Assembly (NCBI GenBank): GCA_965195225.1
Contig: CBDAFL010000182.1
Coordinates: 6,378-70,377, forward strand
DNA: 64,000 nucleotides
Direction of reading: 5' to 3'
Origin: JAHIKV01 sp965195225
Lineage (GTDB): Bacteria > Planctomycetota > Planctomycetia > Pirellulales > Thermoguttaceae
Shown here: piece after piece, positions 42,098 through 50,763 of the stretch
Layout: each line of letters begins with the position of its first letter
Numbering within the stretch: the stretch's first letter is position 1
Position numbers and translations under genes: made by a program
Notes under the pieces: generated by a model
The model's database searches: none
Seen by the model: only the letters and a program-made list of their open reading frames with translations
What the model was told of the DNA's origin: nothing

Positions 42098-42114
42098 CCG
42101 CTTGCGGCTTCGCA
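42098..42114. repeat. 17-bp repeat unit, inverted, before the DUF2207-like gene
   Basis: CCGCTTGCGGCTTCGCA, the reverse complement of the unit seen in mutS, sits in the 50-base gap between the radical SAM paralogue and the next gene. Confidence 0.75.
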
Positions 42115-42132
42115 AAAACAGAGGACTTCACA

Positions 42133-43971
42133 ATGCCAAAAATACTCCGACTTATCACAATGCTTTGCGGAGGAATCTTTTTTTTCGCGTGGGCGACGCC
42201 GGCCGACGCCACGCAGGACTACCTCTTCGGCGTGCCGAAGATGCAAATGCTGGTGACGGTAAACACGGACGCCTCCGTGAAGATCGAATACGACATTACC
42301 TTCCGCAACAATATCACCGGCCACGTTATCGACGTGGTGGACATCGGCACGCCGCACTCGGGCTACGATCTGAGCAACGTCCGGGCTTCGATCGGCGGAC
42401 GTAAACTAAAAGACATCCGCGATTCAACGTACGTCAAGGGCTTCGAGGTCCATTTGGGATATCTTGAAATCAAGCCGGGCGGCACCGGCACACTGCACGT
42501 CGAGTTCACCATGCCGGACATGGTCTATCAGGACACGACCCGCGAAGATTACGCCTCGCTGTGGATCACTCCCACCTGGTTTGGCGAGAAATACGTCCGC
42601 GGGCCGACGCATCTGCAAGTGGCGATCCAATTGCCCAAGAGCGTAAAACCGGACGAGGCGCTTCACCAGGGGCTGGAGTTTTCCAAGAAGGCGGCGACCG
42701 ACCGCGGCGCGCGGGTCGGCTGGGATTTTCCCGGCGTAGAACTGACTGGTGAAAACATGGTCGAAGTTTCGTTTCCCAAACGCGACCTCCAGCGGGTAAT
42801 CCCCCAGTCGTCCATCGACCTGTTGGTGAAATGGTTCAAGAAGTCGCCTGAGGCACGAGTGGTTTTAGGGCTGGTTTACCTGGCGCTGCTGGCCATCGTT
42901 TTCTTTCGTTTCAGCGGCGGCACCGGCTTTTCCGTGTTCTTCATTCTGGCCGCCGGATCGGGATTTGTGTTTTACTACCGTCCGGGTATCCACCTGCTGG
43001 CAATGCCGATCATGGTCGTGCTGATCGGGTTGAACGAGTGGCTGCTGGCCCGGCGAAAGTCGCACTACATGCCGCCGATCGCCGAGGTGGAAGGGGGCGG
43101 TATCAAGCGAGGGCTGACCGCGCCCGAGGCCGCCGTGCTCCTGGAATTGCCCATCGCAAAAGTCCTCTCCCTGGTCATCTTCGGAATGTTGAAGAAGGGC
43201 GTTCTCCGCCAAACGCTGGCCGATCCGCTGACCGTCGAAGTGGACGAGGCCTTCCGATTGGATGATAAAACGCTCTCGGACAGCGAGCGGCAGCGGGGGA
43301 AAGCCTACGGGGCGGCGGCACTGAAACGCGGCATCGTCGTCCACCATTACGAACATTCCTTCCTCTTCCTGCTGCAAAGCAACCCCGACAAGCCGGTCCG
43401 CGAAATTCAATTCGGGATACCCATGAAAATGCTCATCCAAAACGCGGCCAATCGCATGAAAGGGTTCGATCTGTCCGATACGCAGGACTACTATCGGGCG
43501 ATTATCAGCCGAGCAACCGAGCAGGCCGCCGCAATCGGCGACATCCCGCAACGCGAAAAGACCATCGACCGCAACTTCGAGTGGATACTGATGGGCGAGA
43601 ACTACGGGCCGGTGTTCGACTATGGGCCGACCTATCGGCCGATTTGGTGGGGCCGCGGCGCGTCCTACTCGGCGCCCGCCGCGCCTTCGGCCGCGCCGAG
43701 CGCCGGCGGAGGAAGCACCTCGTTCGGCGACGTGGCCTCGAGTTTCTCCGGCTGGGCCGAAAACACGATGGGCAACATGGCGCAGGCCGTCTCGCCCGGC
43801 TCGCTCAACCTGCCGGACAGCACCGGCGGCTTTTTGGACCTCAGCGGGGCCGACCACGTGACCGGTGAATTCTTTTCAGCTCTGGGACGATCCGGCGGCG
43901 GGGGCGGGGGCGGCGGATGCGCCTGCGCCGGTTGCGCCTGTGCCTGCGCCTGCGCCGGAGGAGGAAGGTAG
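42133..43971 (+). CDS. DUF2207-like membrane protein with C-terminal Gly/Cys-rich tail
   Basis: The 612-residue product has a signal peptide, an extracellular N-terminal beta domain (VTVNTDASVKIEYDITFRNN; SLWITPTWFGEKYVRGPTH), transmembrane helices around residues 237-310 (VVLGLVYLALLAIVFFRFSG; VFFILAAGSGFVFYY; LLAMPIMVVLIGLNEWLL) and a cytoplasmic domain with the DUF2207-like HYMPPIAEVEGGGIKRGLTA segment. A low-complexity Ala/Pro/Ser-Gly linker follows. It ends in RSGGGGGGGGCACAGCACAC, then ACAGGGR: eight Gly and six Cys alternating with Ala. This tail contains all Cys residues of the mature protein apart from one in the leader. A natural inference is that the tail is modified by the adjacent radical SAM pair and methyltransferase. 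Confidence 0.88.
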   Translation: MPKILRLITMLCGGIFFFAWATPADATQDYLFGVPKMQMLVTVNTDASVKIEYDITFRNNITGHVIDVVDIGTPHSGYDLSNVRASIGGRKLKDIRDSTYVKGFEVHLGYLEIKPGGTGTLHVEFTMPDMVYQDTTREDYASLWITPTWFGEKYVRGPTHLQVAIQLPKSVKPDEALHQGLEFSKKAATDRGARVGWDFPGVELTGENMVEVSFPKRDLQRVIPQSSIDLLVKWFKKSPEARVVLGLVYLALLAIVFFRFSGGTGFSVFFILAAGSGFVFYYRPGIHLLAMPIMVVLIGLNEWLLARRKSHYMPPIAEVEGGGIKRGLTAPEAAVLLELPIAKVLSLVIFGMLKKGVLRQTLADPLTVEVDEAFRLDDKTLSDSERQRGKAYGAAALKRGIVVHHYEHSFLFLLQSNPDKPVREIQFGIPMKMLIQNAANRMKGFDLSDTQDYYRAIISRATEQAAAIGDIPQREKTIDRNFEWILMGENYGPVFDYGPTYRPIWWGRGASYSAPAAPSAAPSAGGGSTSFGDVASSFSGWAENTMGNMAQAVSPGSLNLPDSTGGFLDLSGADHVTGEFFSALGRSGGGGGGGGCACAGCACACACAGGGR

Positions 43972-43985
43972 TCCAATTATAATAA

Positions 43986-44002
43986 CCGCTTGCGGTTTCG
44001 CG
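43986..44002. repeat. 17-bp repeat unit, inverted, after the DUF2207-like gene
   Basis: CCGCTTGCGGTTTCGCG lies in the gap before the methyltransferase gene, in the same orientation as the copy at 42098-42114. The two units bracket the DUF2207-like gene. Confidence 0.75.
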
Positions 44003-44004
44003 CG

Positions 44005-44733
44005 ATGAATCACGACCTCCCATCCCGACGATTGCTCGAGGCACAAGCGGCGTGGCTGGCCCCGGCGCGGGCGCGCTTGCTCCGACGGGCAAATATCGCC
44101 CGACGCCGCCGGGTGCTAGATCTGGCCTGCGCCGGCGGAGTGGTCGCCGAGGAGTTGGTCCGCCGCTCGGGCGGCGAAGTCGTGGGGCTGGACCGCGACC
44201 AAAACGTACTGACCGACCGGCCGCGGCAATTCCAAGGCGCAACGGTCGTCCGCGGCGATGCGGAGCGGCTGCCGTTCGCCGAGGGCACGTTCGATCTGGT
44301 GTTCTGCCAGTTCGCGCTTATGTGGCTTGACGCGTCGGCCGCGGCGTTGGAAATCCGTCGCGTACTGGCGCCCGGCGGCGCGTTGGTCGCCATTGAACCG
44401 GACTACGGCGGAATGATCGAGCAGCCGCCGGAAATCGCCGTCGGCGAACTGTGGCGGGCGGCATTGGAACGTGCCGGGGCCGATCCTTGCGTGGGCCGCA
44501 AGTTGCCGGCCCTGCTGGCCGCGGCCGGTTTCGAGGTCCGCGTGGATCTGCTGGAATGCCTGGAACCGCCGTCACCCCTGAGATTCGATCTGCTGGGCGA
44601 ACTGCCGCTTACCGAAGCGGAGAGTGCCACGTTGGATCGGGCACGGCGGGCCGACGCCTCGCTGGGCAAGGGGCCGCAAGTCGCTCACCTGCCGATGTTC
44701 CTCGTCACGGCCGAAGTTCCCAACGGCCGGTGA
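44005..44733 (+). CDS. Class I SAM-dependent methyltransferase
   Basis: The 242-residue protein (ATG at 44005) has the Rossmann methyltransferase motif I VLDLACAGGVVAEELV, an acidic residue after strand 2 (VVGLDRDQNVL), RGDAERLPFAEGTFDLVFCQ as motif II/post I, and LAPGGALVAIEPD as motif III. The substrate is not apparent; the family includes small-molecule and protein methyltransferases. It is the last gene of the cluster and would fit as a tailoring enzyme for the Gly/Cys tail. A promoter for the next gene begins 32 bases downstream. Confidence 0.85.
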   Translation: MNHDLPSRRLLEAQAAWLAPARARLLRRANIARRRRVLDLACAGGVVAEELVRRSGGEVVGLDRDQNVLTDRPRQFQGATVVRGDAERLPFAEGTFDLVFCQFALMWLDASAAALEIRRVLAPGGALVAIEPDYGGMIEQPPEIAVGELWRAALERAGADPCVGRKLPALLAAAGFEVRVDLLECLEPPSPLRFDLLGELPLTEAESATLDRARRADASLGKGPQVAHLPMFLVTAEVPNGR

Positions 44734-44764
44734 GATCGCATCCCAAAAATTGTGCCAGCCCCTA

Positions 44765-44792
44765 TTGACATATTTTTTCCAGGAGATATACA
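44765..44792 (+). promoter_or_regulatory. Sigma-70-like promoter of the dihaem cytochrome gene
   Basis: TTGACA (44765-44770), 16 bases, TATACA (44787-44792). Predicted start near 44799, giving a leader of about 60 bases before the ATG at 44860, which has AGGAGGGCGG upstream. Confidence 0.6.
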
Positions 44793-44859
44793 TCATGTTG
44801 CTTTGCGCGGAAGTGTGTAACCTGAATTACATCTTTTCCCCAGGCAGGAGGGCGGCGCG

Positions 44860-46263
44860 ATGAATCGCATTCGATCTTTCTACATCGGAATCGGCGCGGT
44901 GATTTTGGCAACCGCGGCACTGTGCTTCGCCGCGGAACAAGAGAAACAGAAACCGCCGAGCAGTTACTCGCCGGTGGTGATGAGCGAGAGCTTTGCCGAC
45001 ACTGTCGCAAAAATGCGGGCCGCAAAGCCGGCCATCGAAGCGCGACATTCGGCATTGTTGCATGAACGGTACGATCTGAGCGACAGGCCCGCGGGAGGCG
45101 CGACCATGTCGCGCGGCAAGCCGATGCAGGAGGGCATCCGGGCGAAACTGCCGCCCGGCGTGAACTCCTGGGAGGAGTTGGCCTCAATGACGCCCGAGGA
45201 AGTCCGAGAGAAGGGGCTCTGGCCGAAGGGTTTCTATCCGCTGCCGCACCCGAACCATCCGGAAGGCGGGATGGTCTTCCCGAAGCATCACATCGACAGG
45301 ATGAAGCAGCAGGAAGGCCGCGATCTGACCCGCTTCGATCTGGATTTCGACCTACCGGAACATTTATTGCCCGAGTATCCACCGCCGATATACCTGACGA
45401 CCCGCTCCGACCTGGGCGACGTTTCGCAAGGCCAGATCATCGGACTGAGCAATTACTTCGCGCTGTTCAACGGCATTCTCAACCCCAAGCAGTTGGAAGG
45501 GCTGCGGCTGCTGGTCACGCCCTTCCCGCAACAGCAGTTCAACGCCACCGACGACCGCCGCTCGTTGAAGCCCCACCTGGGCGTGACCTGTTTCGACTGT
45601 CACGTCAACGGCCACAGCAACGGGACGACCCATTTGGTCGGCGACATCCGGCCGCAGCCGTTCCGCCACCGGCTGGATACTCCCTCGCTCCGCGGCGTGA
45701 ACATCCAGCAGTTGTTCGGCTCGCAACGGGCGCTGAAGAGCATCGAGGACTTCACCGAGTTCGAGCAACGGGCGGCCTACTTCGACGGCGACCCGGTGAT
45801 CGCCACCAAAAAGGGCGTCAACCTCCTCGAACGCGGCAGCCAGGTCCACTTCATGGCGGAGTTCCAGTCGATCCTGGACTTTCCGCCCGCGGTGAAGCTG
45901 AACGTCTACGGCGTACTGGACCCGAAGAAGGCGACCGAGTCGGAACTGCGCGGCCAAAAAGTCTTTTTCGGCAAGGGGAATTGCGCCGTCTGCCACCCCG
46001 CCCCCTATTACACCGACAACCTGATGCACAACCTGCGGGCGGAGCGGTTTTTCAAGCCCGTTATGATCAACGGCCGGATGGCCTCGGCCGACGGTCCGAT
46101 CAAGAGTTTCGTGCTCCGCGGCATCAAGGATTCGCCCCCGTACCTGCACGACGGCCGGTTGCTGACCTTGGAAGATACCGTCGAGTTTTTCAACCTCCTG
46201 CTGGAGACGCAACTCACCGAGCAGGAAAAGAAAGACCTGACGGCCTTCATGCGGTGTTTATAG
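44860..46263 (+). CDS. Exported dihaem cytochrome c, MauG/CCP-like
   Basis: The 467-residue product has a signal peptide (FYIGIGAVILATAALCFAA) and two haem-binding motifs, CFDCH (in GVTCFDCHVNGHSNGTTHLV) and CAVCH (GNCAVCHPAPYYTDNLMHNL). The C-terminal part follows the bacterial cytochrome c peroxidase pattern: FVLRGIKDSPPYLHDGRLLT, TLEDTVEFFNLLL and LTEQEKKDLTAFMR. Such proteins reduce peroxide or oxidise protein side chains (MauG). It is probably periplasmic. The electron donor and true substrate are unknown. It has its own promoter and follows the modification cluster, so membership is uncertain. Confidence 0.88.
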   Translation: MNRIRSFYIGIGAVILATAALCFAAEQEKQKPPSSYSPVVMSESFADTVAKMRAAKPAIEARHSALLHERYDLSDRPAGGATMSRGKPMQEGIRAKLPPGVNSWEELASMTPEEVREKGLWPKGFYPLPHPNHPEGGMVFPKHHIDRMKQQEGRDLTRFDLDFDLPEHLLPEYPPPIYLTTRSDLGDVSQGQIIGLSNYFALFNGILNPKQLEGLRLLVTPFPQQQFNATDDRRSLKPHLGVTCFDCHVNGHSNGTTHLVGDIRPQPFRHRLDTPSLRGVNIQQLFGSQRALKSIEDFTEFEQRAAYFDGDPVIATKKGVNLLERGSQVHFMAEFQSILDFPPAVKLNVYGVLDPKKATESELRGQKVFFGKGNCAVCHPAPYYTDNLMHNLRAERFFKPVMINGRMASADGPIKSFVLRGIKDSPPYLHDGRLLTLEDTVEFFNLLLETQLTEQEKKDLTAFMRCL

Positions 46264-46362
46264 CACACCCGCGGGCTACAACCTGACATAAGGCCGCTTG
46301 GCGGGGACCGCGAATCAAGACGCAGTCGCCGCCAAGCGGCTTTGTGTTGGATGTTGGAAAAT

Positions 46363-47478
46363 CTAGGGACCGCCTATTTCCCTCGCCGGTGCGTGCCGGA
46401 GGATTCGGTCGATGAACCGGTAGGCTTCCCGCCGTACCTCGGGCGGAAAGTCGTGTTTGCAGTCGGGATGGATGATTCGCAGCCGATCGGCGGCCCCGAA
46501 CAGGGCGTAAACTTCGCGAACCTTCGGCTCCGCTTTCTTCACTCCGCGGACGTCGAAGTTGTCGTCGTGCAGCGGCGAGCTGGAAAAGAACGCCCGAGGG
46601 GCCAACGCCGCCGCCACCTCGTAGAAATCGAACGGCATGCGATCCGGGTCCAGCCCATACAGGTCGCGGATCCGAGGCATGTAGCGGTCCGGCGCCCAAC
46701 CTTTGAGATTGCCGCCGTAATAGTGATGAAACGGCGTCCAGCCGCAACTGGCGACGATCACCTTTACGCGCTGGTCGAACGCGCCGAGGAACATCGCGTT
46801 GTGTCCGCCCAGCGAATGGCCGATCGCGCCGATCCGCTCGGGATCGACTTCTTCGCGGGCTTGCAGCAGGTCCACGCCGCGAATATGGTTGAGAATCCCC
46901 TTCATCGTCCCCGAGGCGTATTTGCTCTTGCCGAAGTCGTAAGGGTAGTCGCCGAACGACGGATAATCGGGGGCCAACACGACGTAACCTCGCTGGGCCA
47001 GTTCCGTGGCGTAGCCCCGGTTTCGCGGCGCATTCTCCTCGACAGCCACCCCTTTCTTCCCTTGCGGCACCGTCGAGTGCAGGGCTATCAATGCCGGCAC
47101 GCGCCGCCCGACCGGACGATCCTTGGGCAAGTACAACAAGGCCGGCACCCGGTCGTTTTCCTCCGCAAGATACGTGATCTCCAGCCGGACGAAACCATCT
47201 CCTTCGAGGCGGCCGATAATCTTCACGTCCAACGGTGGGAGTTTCGAGCGGTCGGGCAGCGGTCCCATCGCCGCTTCCATTCCGGCAATGATTTGCCGGC
47301 GTCTGATCGCCCAATCCTCCGCCGTGCGGACCGGCCGCTGCCACCCGTCGGGCGTCTGGTACTCCATCAGTTGCGAGTGATCCACCGCGCGTGGCGGTTC
47401 CGGATCCTCGGCATGAACTTGACGACCGACAAACAACAATCCCAAAACGGCCAATGCCGGGAGAAAGTATGATCTCAT
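46363..47478 (-). CDS. Secreted alpha/beta hydrolase (esterase-like)
   Basis: The 371-residue protein starts at the ATG at 47478 with a signal peptide (SYFLPALAVLGLLFVGRQVHA). The hydrolase core has RVPALIALHSTVPQGKK, the nucleophile elbow GHSLGGHNAMFLGAFD, and a catalytic His near HPDCKHDFPPEVRRE. This fits acetyl xylan esterase or dienelactone hydrolase-like enzymes of Planctomycetes. The substrate cannot be read from the sequence. A longer frame reads into the palindrome at 47550-47629 and is rejected. Confidence 0.8.
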   Translation of the reverse strand: MRSYFLPALAVLGLLFVGRQVHAEDPEPPRAVDHSQLMEYQTPDGWQRPVRTAEDWAIRRRQIIAGMEAAMGPLPDRSKLPPLDVKIIGRLEGDGFVRLEITYLAEENDRVPALLYLPKDRPVGRRVPALIALHSTVPQGKKGVAVEENAPRNRGYATELAQRGYVVLAPDYPSFGDYPYDFGKSKYASGTMKGILNHIRGVDLLQAREEVDPERIGAIGHSLGGHNAMFLGAFDQRVKVIVASCGWTPFHHYYGGNLKGWAPDRYMPRIRDLYGLDPDRMPFDFYEVAAALAPRAFFSSSPLHDDNFDVRGVKKAEPKVREVYALFGAADRLRIIHPDCKHDFPPEVRREAYRFIDRILRHAPAREIGGP

Positions 47479-47510
47479 TAGTCGAGGAAAGTTGAAGGTA
47501 AGGGGACAGG

Positions 47511-47702
47511 AAAAGTTATTTCTTCGCCTTGATGGCGGCCTGGGCGATTGGGTGGCACGTCCCTGAGCGCAGCGAAGGGCGTGGCCCCGAGGAAACACGC
47601 CCTTCGCTGCGCTCAGGGACGTGCCACCCAGTTTCCAATTCGATCAAGCTATTCTTCTTTTGCAGTGCCTTACTTTTTCGCCTTGATGGCGGCCTGGGCG
47701 GC
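47511..47702. repeat. Duplicated ppdK 3' end flanking an 80-bp palindrome
   Basis: A 24-base stretch at 47523-47546 repeats 47677-47700, the last codons of ppdK. Both copies would encode AQAAIKAKK followed by TAA on the minus strand, with synonymous changes just at the end. Between them lies a palindrome of the GGGTGGCACGTCCCTGAG family (47550-47629) and about 45 unassigned bases. Confidence 0.85.
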
Positions 47703-50408
47703 GGCCAGCCGGGCGATGGGTACCCGATACGGGCTGCAACTGACGTAGTTCAAGCCCGTGCGGAAGCAGAACTCGACGCTCGACGGGTCGCCTCCCTGTT
47801 CGCCGCAGATGCCGATCTTCAGGTCGGGGCGAGTCGAGCGGCCCTTGCTCACGGCCATCTCAACCAACTGGCCCACGCCGTCCTGGTCGATCGTCTGGAA
47901 CGGATCGGCCTCGAGCACGTTGTCATCGAGGTAATCGTTCATGAATCCGCCGACGTCGTCGCGGCTGAAACCGAAGCACATCTGCGTCAGGTCGTTGGTG
48001 CCGAAGGAGAAGAACTGGGCCGTCTTGGCCATCCGGTCGGCCAGCAGGCACGCGCGGGGAATCTCGATCATCGTGCCGTAGAGGCAATGGACCTCGACGC
48101 CCGTCTGCTGCTGGACCTCTTTCCGTACGCGGTCGAAAATCACCTTCGTAACGTCGAGTTCCCGCACGTCGCAGGTGACCGGGACCATCAGTTCCGGCTT
48201 TGGCGAGCGGCCGTCCTTTTTCAGTTCGGCGGCGGCCTCTAGGATCGCCCGGATTTGCATCTCGGTCACTTCCGGATATGTGATACCCAGCCGGACGCCG
48301 CGATGTCCCATCATGGGGTTGGTCTCATGCAGCACTTCGCCGCGTTTTTTGATCTGCGCGGGACTGATGCCCAATGCGGTGGCCAATTCCTGCCGGTTCT
48401 TCGGGTCTTGCGGGACGAACTCGTGCAGCGGCGGATCGAGCAGCCGGATGGTGACCGGCATGCCGTCCATCGCATCGAGCGTGGCCTTGATGTCGCGCTT
48501 GACGAATACGGACAGCTCGTCCAACGCGGCCTTGCGCTCCTCGACAGTCTTGCTGAGGATCATCTTCCGCAGCATAAACAACGCCTCGTCCGAACCGGCT
48601 CCGTAGAACATGTGTTCGGTGCGGAACAGGCCGATTCCCTCGGCGCCGAACTGCCGGGCGACCCGCGCGTCCTCGGGCGTGTCGGCGTTTGTCCGCACGC
48701 CCAGGGTGCGGAACTTATCGGCCATCTGCATGTAACCCTGGAACCGCGGGTTTTCGGTGGCGTCGATCATCGCCAGCGCGCCTTGATAGACGCAGCCCTT
48801 GGTGCCGTTGAGCGTCAGCAGATCGCCTTCCTTGAGCTTCACGGCGCCGACGCTCATCCGCTTCGTTCCGGCTTCGATCTTGGCGTCGCCGGCGCCGACG
48901 ATGCAGCACTTACCCCAGCCGCGGGCGACCAGCGCGGCGTGGCTGGTCATTCCACCGCGTGCGGTGAGGATAGCCTCGGCCGCGCGCATCCCCTCGACGT
49001 CCTCCGGGTTGGTCTCTTCGCGGACGAGAATGACTTTCTCGCCTTTCTTTGCCCAGGCCACGGCGTCGGCCGAGGTGAAGACAATCTTGCCGCTCGCGCC
49101 GCCGGGACCGGCCGGCAGACCGTGGAGAAACGCCTCGGCGTTCTTCTCGGCCTCCTGGCTTATGATCGGGTGCAACAGCTCGTCCAACTGCGCCGGCTGT
49201 ACCCGCATCACGGCGGTCTGCTCGTCGATCAATCCCTCTTCGAGCATGTCCATCGCCATGTTCAGGGCCGCCGTGCCGGTCCGCTTGCCGCCGCGGCACT
49301 GGAGCATGTAGAGCTTGCTCTCTTGGATCGTGAACTCGATGTCCTGCATGTCGCGGTAGTGATGCTCCAGATTGGAGCGGATTTCATCGAGTTGCCGGTA
49401 GAGGTCCGGCCATTCGGCCTGGAGCGACGACAGGTGTTGGTTCTGCGGGTTCTTCGTTTCTTCGTTCAATGGATTGGGGGTGCGGATGCCGGCCACCACG
49501 TCCTCGCCCTGGGCGTTGATCAGCCATTCGCCGTAGAACTTGTTCTCGCCGGTGGCGGGGTTGCGGGAGAAGGCCACGCCGGTGGCCGAGGTATCGCCCA
49601 GGTTGCCGAAGACCATGCTCTGCACGTTGCAGGCGGTTCCCCACTCGGCGGGAATGCCCTCGATCTTCCGATAGGAGACGGCCCGACGCCCCTCCCAACT
49701 CTTGAACACCGCGCCGACGGCGCCCCAAAGTTGCTCGTCGGGATCGTCGGGGAACTCGCGGCCGAGAACCTCTTGGACCTTCTTTTTGAAGTTCGTGCAG
49801 AGCCGCTTCAGATCGGCGGCGGTCAGATCGGTGTCGAGAATCTCGCTTACTTTCTTGCCGAGATTTTTGGCCTTCGTCTTCTTGGCCCGGTTCATCAGGT
49901 GTTCGAGTTGCAGGCGGATGCCCTTCCCCTCGGCCGGTTCAATGTCCTCGGCCTTCTCCATCACCACGTCGGAGTACATCATGATCAGGCGGCGATAGGC
50001 GTCGTAGACGAACCGCTCGTTGCCGGTCTTTTTCACCAAACCGGGGATCGTCTTCGAGCACAGGCCCACGTTGAGTACGGTCTCCATCATGCCGGGCATC
50101 GAGGCCCGGGCGCCGCTGCGGCTACTAAGCAGCAGAGGGTTCTGCGGGTCACCGTACTTCATCCCCATCGCCTCTTCGGTCTTTTGCAGGGCGGCGGCCA
50201 CTTCGTCGCGGAGCGATTGTGGGAACTGACGCCCCTCGGCGAAGAAGGCAGTGCAGAACTCGGTGCTGATGGTGAAACCGGCGGGGACGGGCATACCCAA
50301 TTTGGCCATTTCAGCCAGATTGGCTCCCTTGCCGCCCAGCGTGTTCTTCATCGTAGCGTTGCCTTCGGTCGTCTGCGGGCCGAAGAAGTAAACGAATTTC
50401 TGGGTCAT
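47670..50408 (-). CDS. ppdK: Pyruvate, phosphate dikinase
   Basis: PPDK interconverts pyruvate and phosphoenolpyruvate with ATP and phosphate. The 912-residue product (ATG at 50408) has the nucleotide-binding GGKGANLAEMAKLGMPVP, the phosphohistidine domain GGMTSHAALVARGWGKC, and the PEP/pyruvate barrel ending CGEQGGDPSSVEFC and YVSCSPYRVPIARLAAAQA. All signature regions are present. The true stop is at 47670, and a second copy of its final codons lies downstream. A strong promoter (TTGACG-17-TACACT) is present. Confidence 0.97.
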   Translation of the reverse strand: MTQKFVYFFGPQTTEGNATMKNTLGGKGANLAEMAKLGMPVPAGFTISTEFCTAFFAEGRQFPQSLRDEVAAALQKTEEAMGMKYGDPQNPLLLSSRSGARASMPGMMETVLNVGLCSKTIPGLVKKTGNERFVYDAYRRLIMMYSDVVMEKAEDIEPAEGKGIRLQLEHLMNRAKKTKAKNLGKKVSEILDTDLTAADLKRLCTNFKKKVQEVLGREFPDDPDEQLWGAVGAVFKSWEGRRAVSYRKIEGIPAEWGTACNVQSMVFGNLGDTSATGVAFSRNPATGENKFYGEWLINAQGEDVVAGIRTPNPLNEETKNPQNQHLSSLQAEWPDLYRQLDEIRSNLEHHYRDMQDIEFTIQESKLYMLQCRGGKRTGTAALNMAMDMLEEGLIDEQTAVMRVQPAQLDELLHPIISQEAEKNAEAFLHGLPAGPGGASGKIVFTSADAVAWAKKGEKVILVREETNPEDVEGMRAAEAILTARGGMTSHAALVARGWGKCCIVGAGDAKIEAGTKRMSVGAVKLKEGDLLTLNGTKGCVYQGALAMIDATENPRFQGYMQMADKFRTLGVRTNADTPEDARVARQFGAEGIGLFRTEHMFYGAGSDEALFMLRKMILSKTVEERKAALDELSVFVKRDIKATLDAMDGMPVTIRLLDPPLHEFVPQDPKNRQELATALGISPAQIKKRGEVLHETNPMMGHRGVRLGITYPEVTEMQIRAILEAAAELKKDGRSPKPELMVPVTCDVRELDVTKVIFDRVRKEVQQQTGVEVHCLYGTMIEIPRACLLADRMAKTAQFFSFGTNDLTQMCFGFSRDDVGGFMNDYLDDNVLEADPFQTIDQDGVGQLVEMAVSKGRSTRPDLKIGICGEQGGDPSSVEFCFRTGLNYVSCSPYRVPIARLAAAQAAIKAKK

Positions 50409-50493
50409 GTCCGCCTTCCTTCGTGATGTGTCACAAAAAAATTGCTGATTCTGCTTGTTTTTATCTTGAAAACGACATTGAAACGAGCAAAAA

Positions 50494-50522
50494 AGTGTAT
50501 CAGTCGGCTTGCGGAACGTCAA
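50494..50522 (-). promoter_or_regulatory. Sigma-70-like promoter of ppdK
   Basis: On the minus strand: TTGACG (50522-50517), 17 bases, TACACT (50499-50494). The leader of about 80 bases ends with GGAAGG before the ATG. Confidence 0.65.
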
Positions 50523-50533
50523 GGATCGACGTT

Positions 50534-50617
50534 TAGAGCGGTAAATGCCGGGAGCGAGAGGGGGCGTCGGCGGAACTGCCGTAGTCGTACCAGAGTAGAT
50601 CGACCACGAAATCATAG
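50534..50617 (-). pseudogene. RHS relic between ppdK and the IS element
   Basis: The minus strand reads FVVDLLWYDYGSSADA, nearly the same as VVDLLWRDYGSSADA of the RHS tip at 60305-62785, then diverges to PSRSRHLPL and a stop. It is cut at the right by the terminal repeat of the IS element. Confidence 0.75.
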
Positions 50618-50763
50618 TGTGAACGGCGGGCCAAAAGGCCAGCGCCTGGCGGAGGTCTGCGGAGGACCGTGAGAAGCGGCGTCCTTGACCGAACTCGCCA
50701 ATCCGTAACGGATACTTGGTTCAGAAGAACCCGTACAACCGTTACCGATAGCGAGGAGCAAAG

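Noticed and set aside
44795..44863. 22-residue frame (MLLCAEVCNLNYIFSPGRRA...) overlapping the cytochrome start as ATGA, with AGGAG upstream
   Set aside because: It looked like a leader peptide, but the predicted promoter (TTGACA at 44765, TATACA at 44787) would start transcription near 44799, downstream of its ATG.
47479..47598. N-terminal extension of the alpha/beta hydrolase
   Set aside because: Encoded by the palindrome and the duplicated ppdK end; the signal peptide begins at 47478.
48255..50426. 723-codon open frame opposite ppdK
   Set aside because: Antisense frame of a clear ppdK gene, with shadow composition and no motifs.
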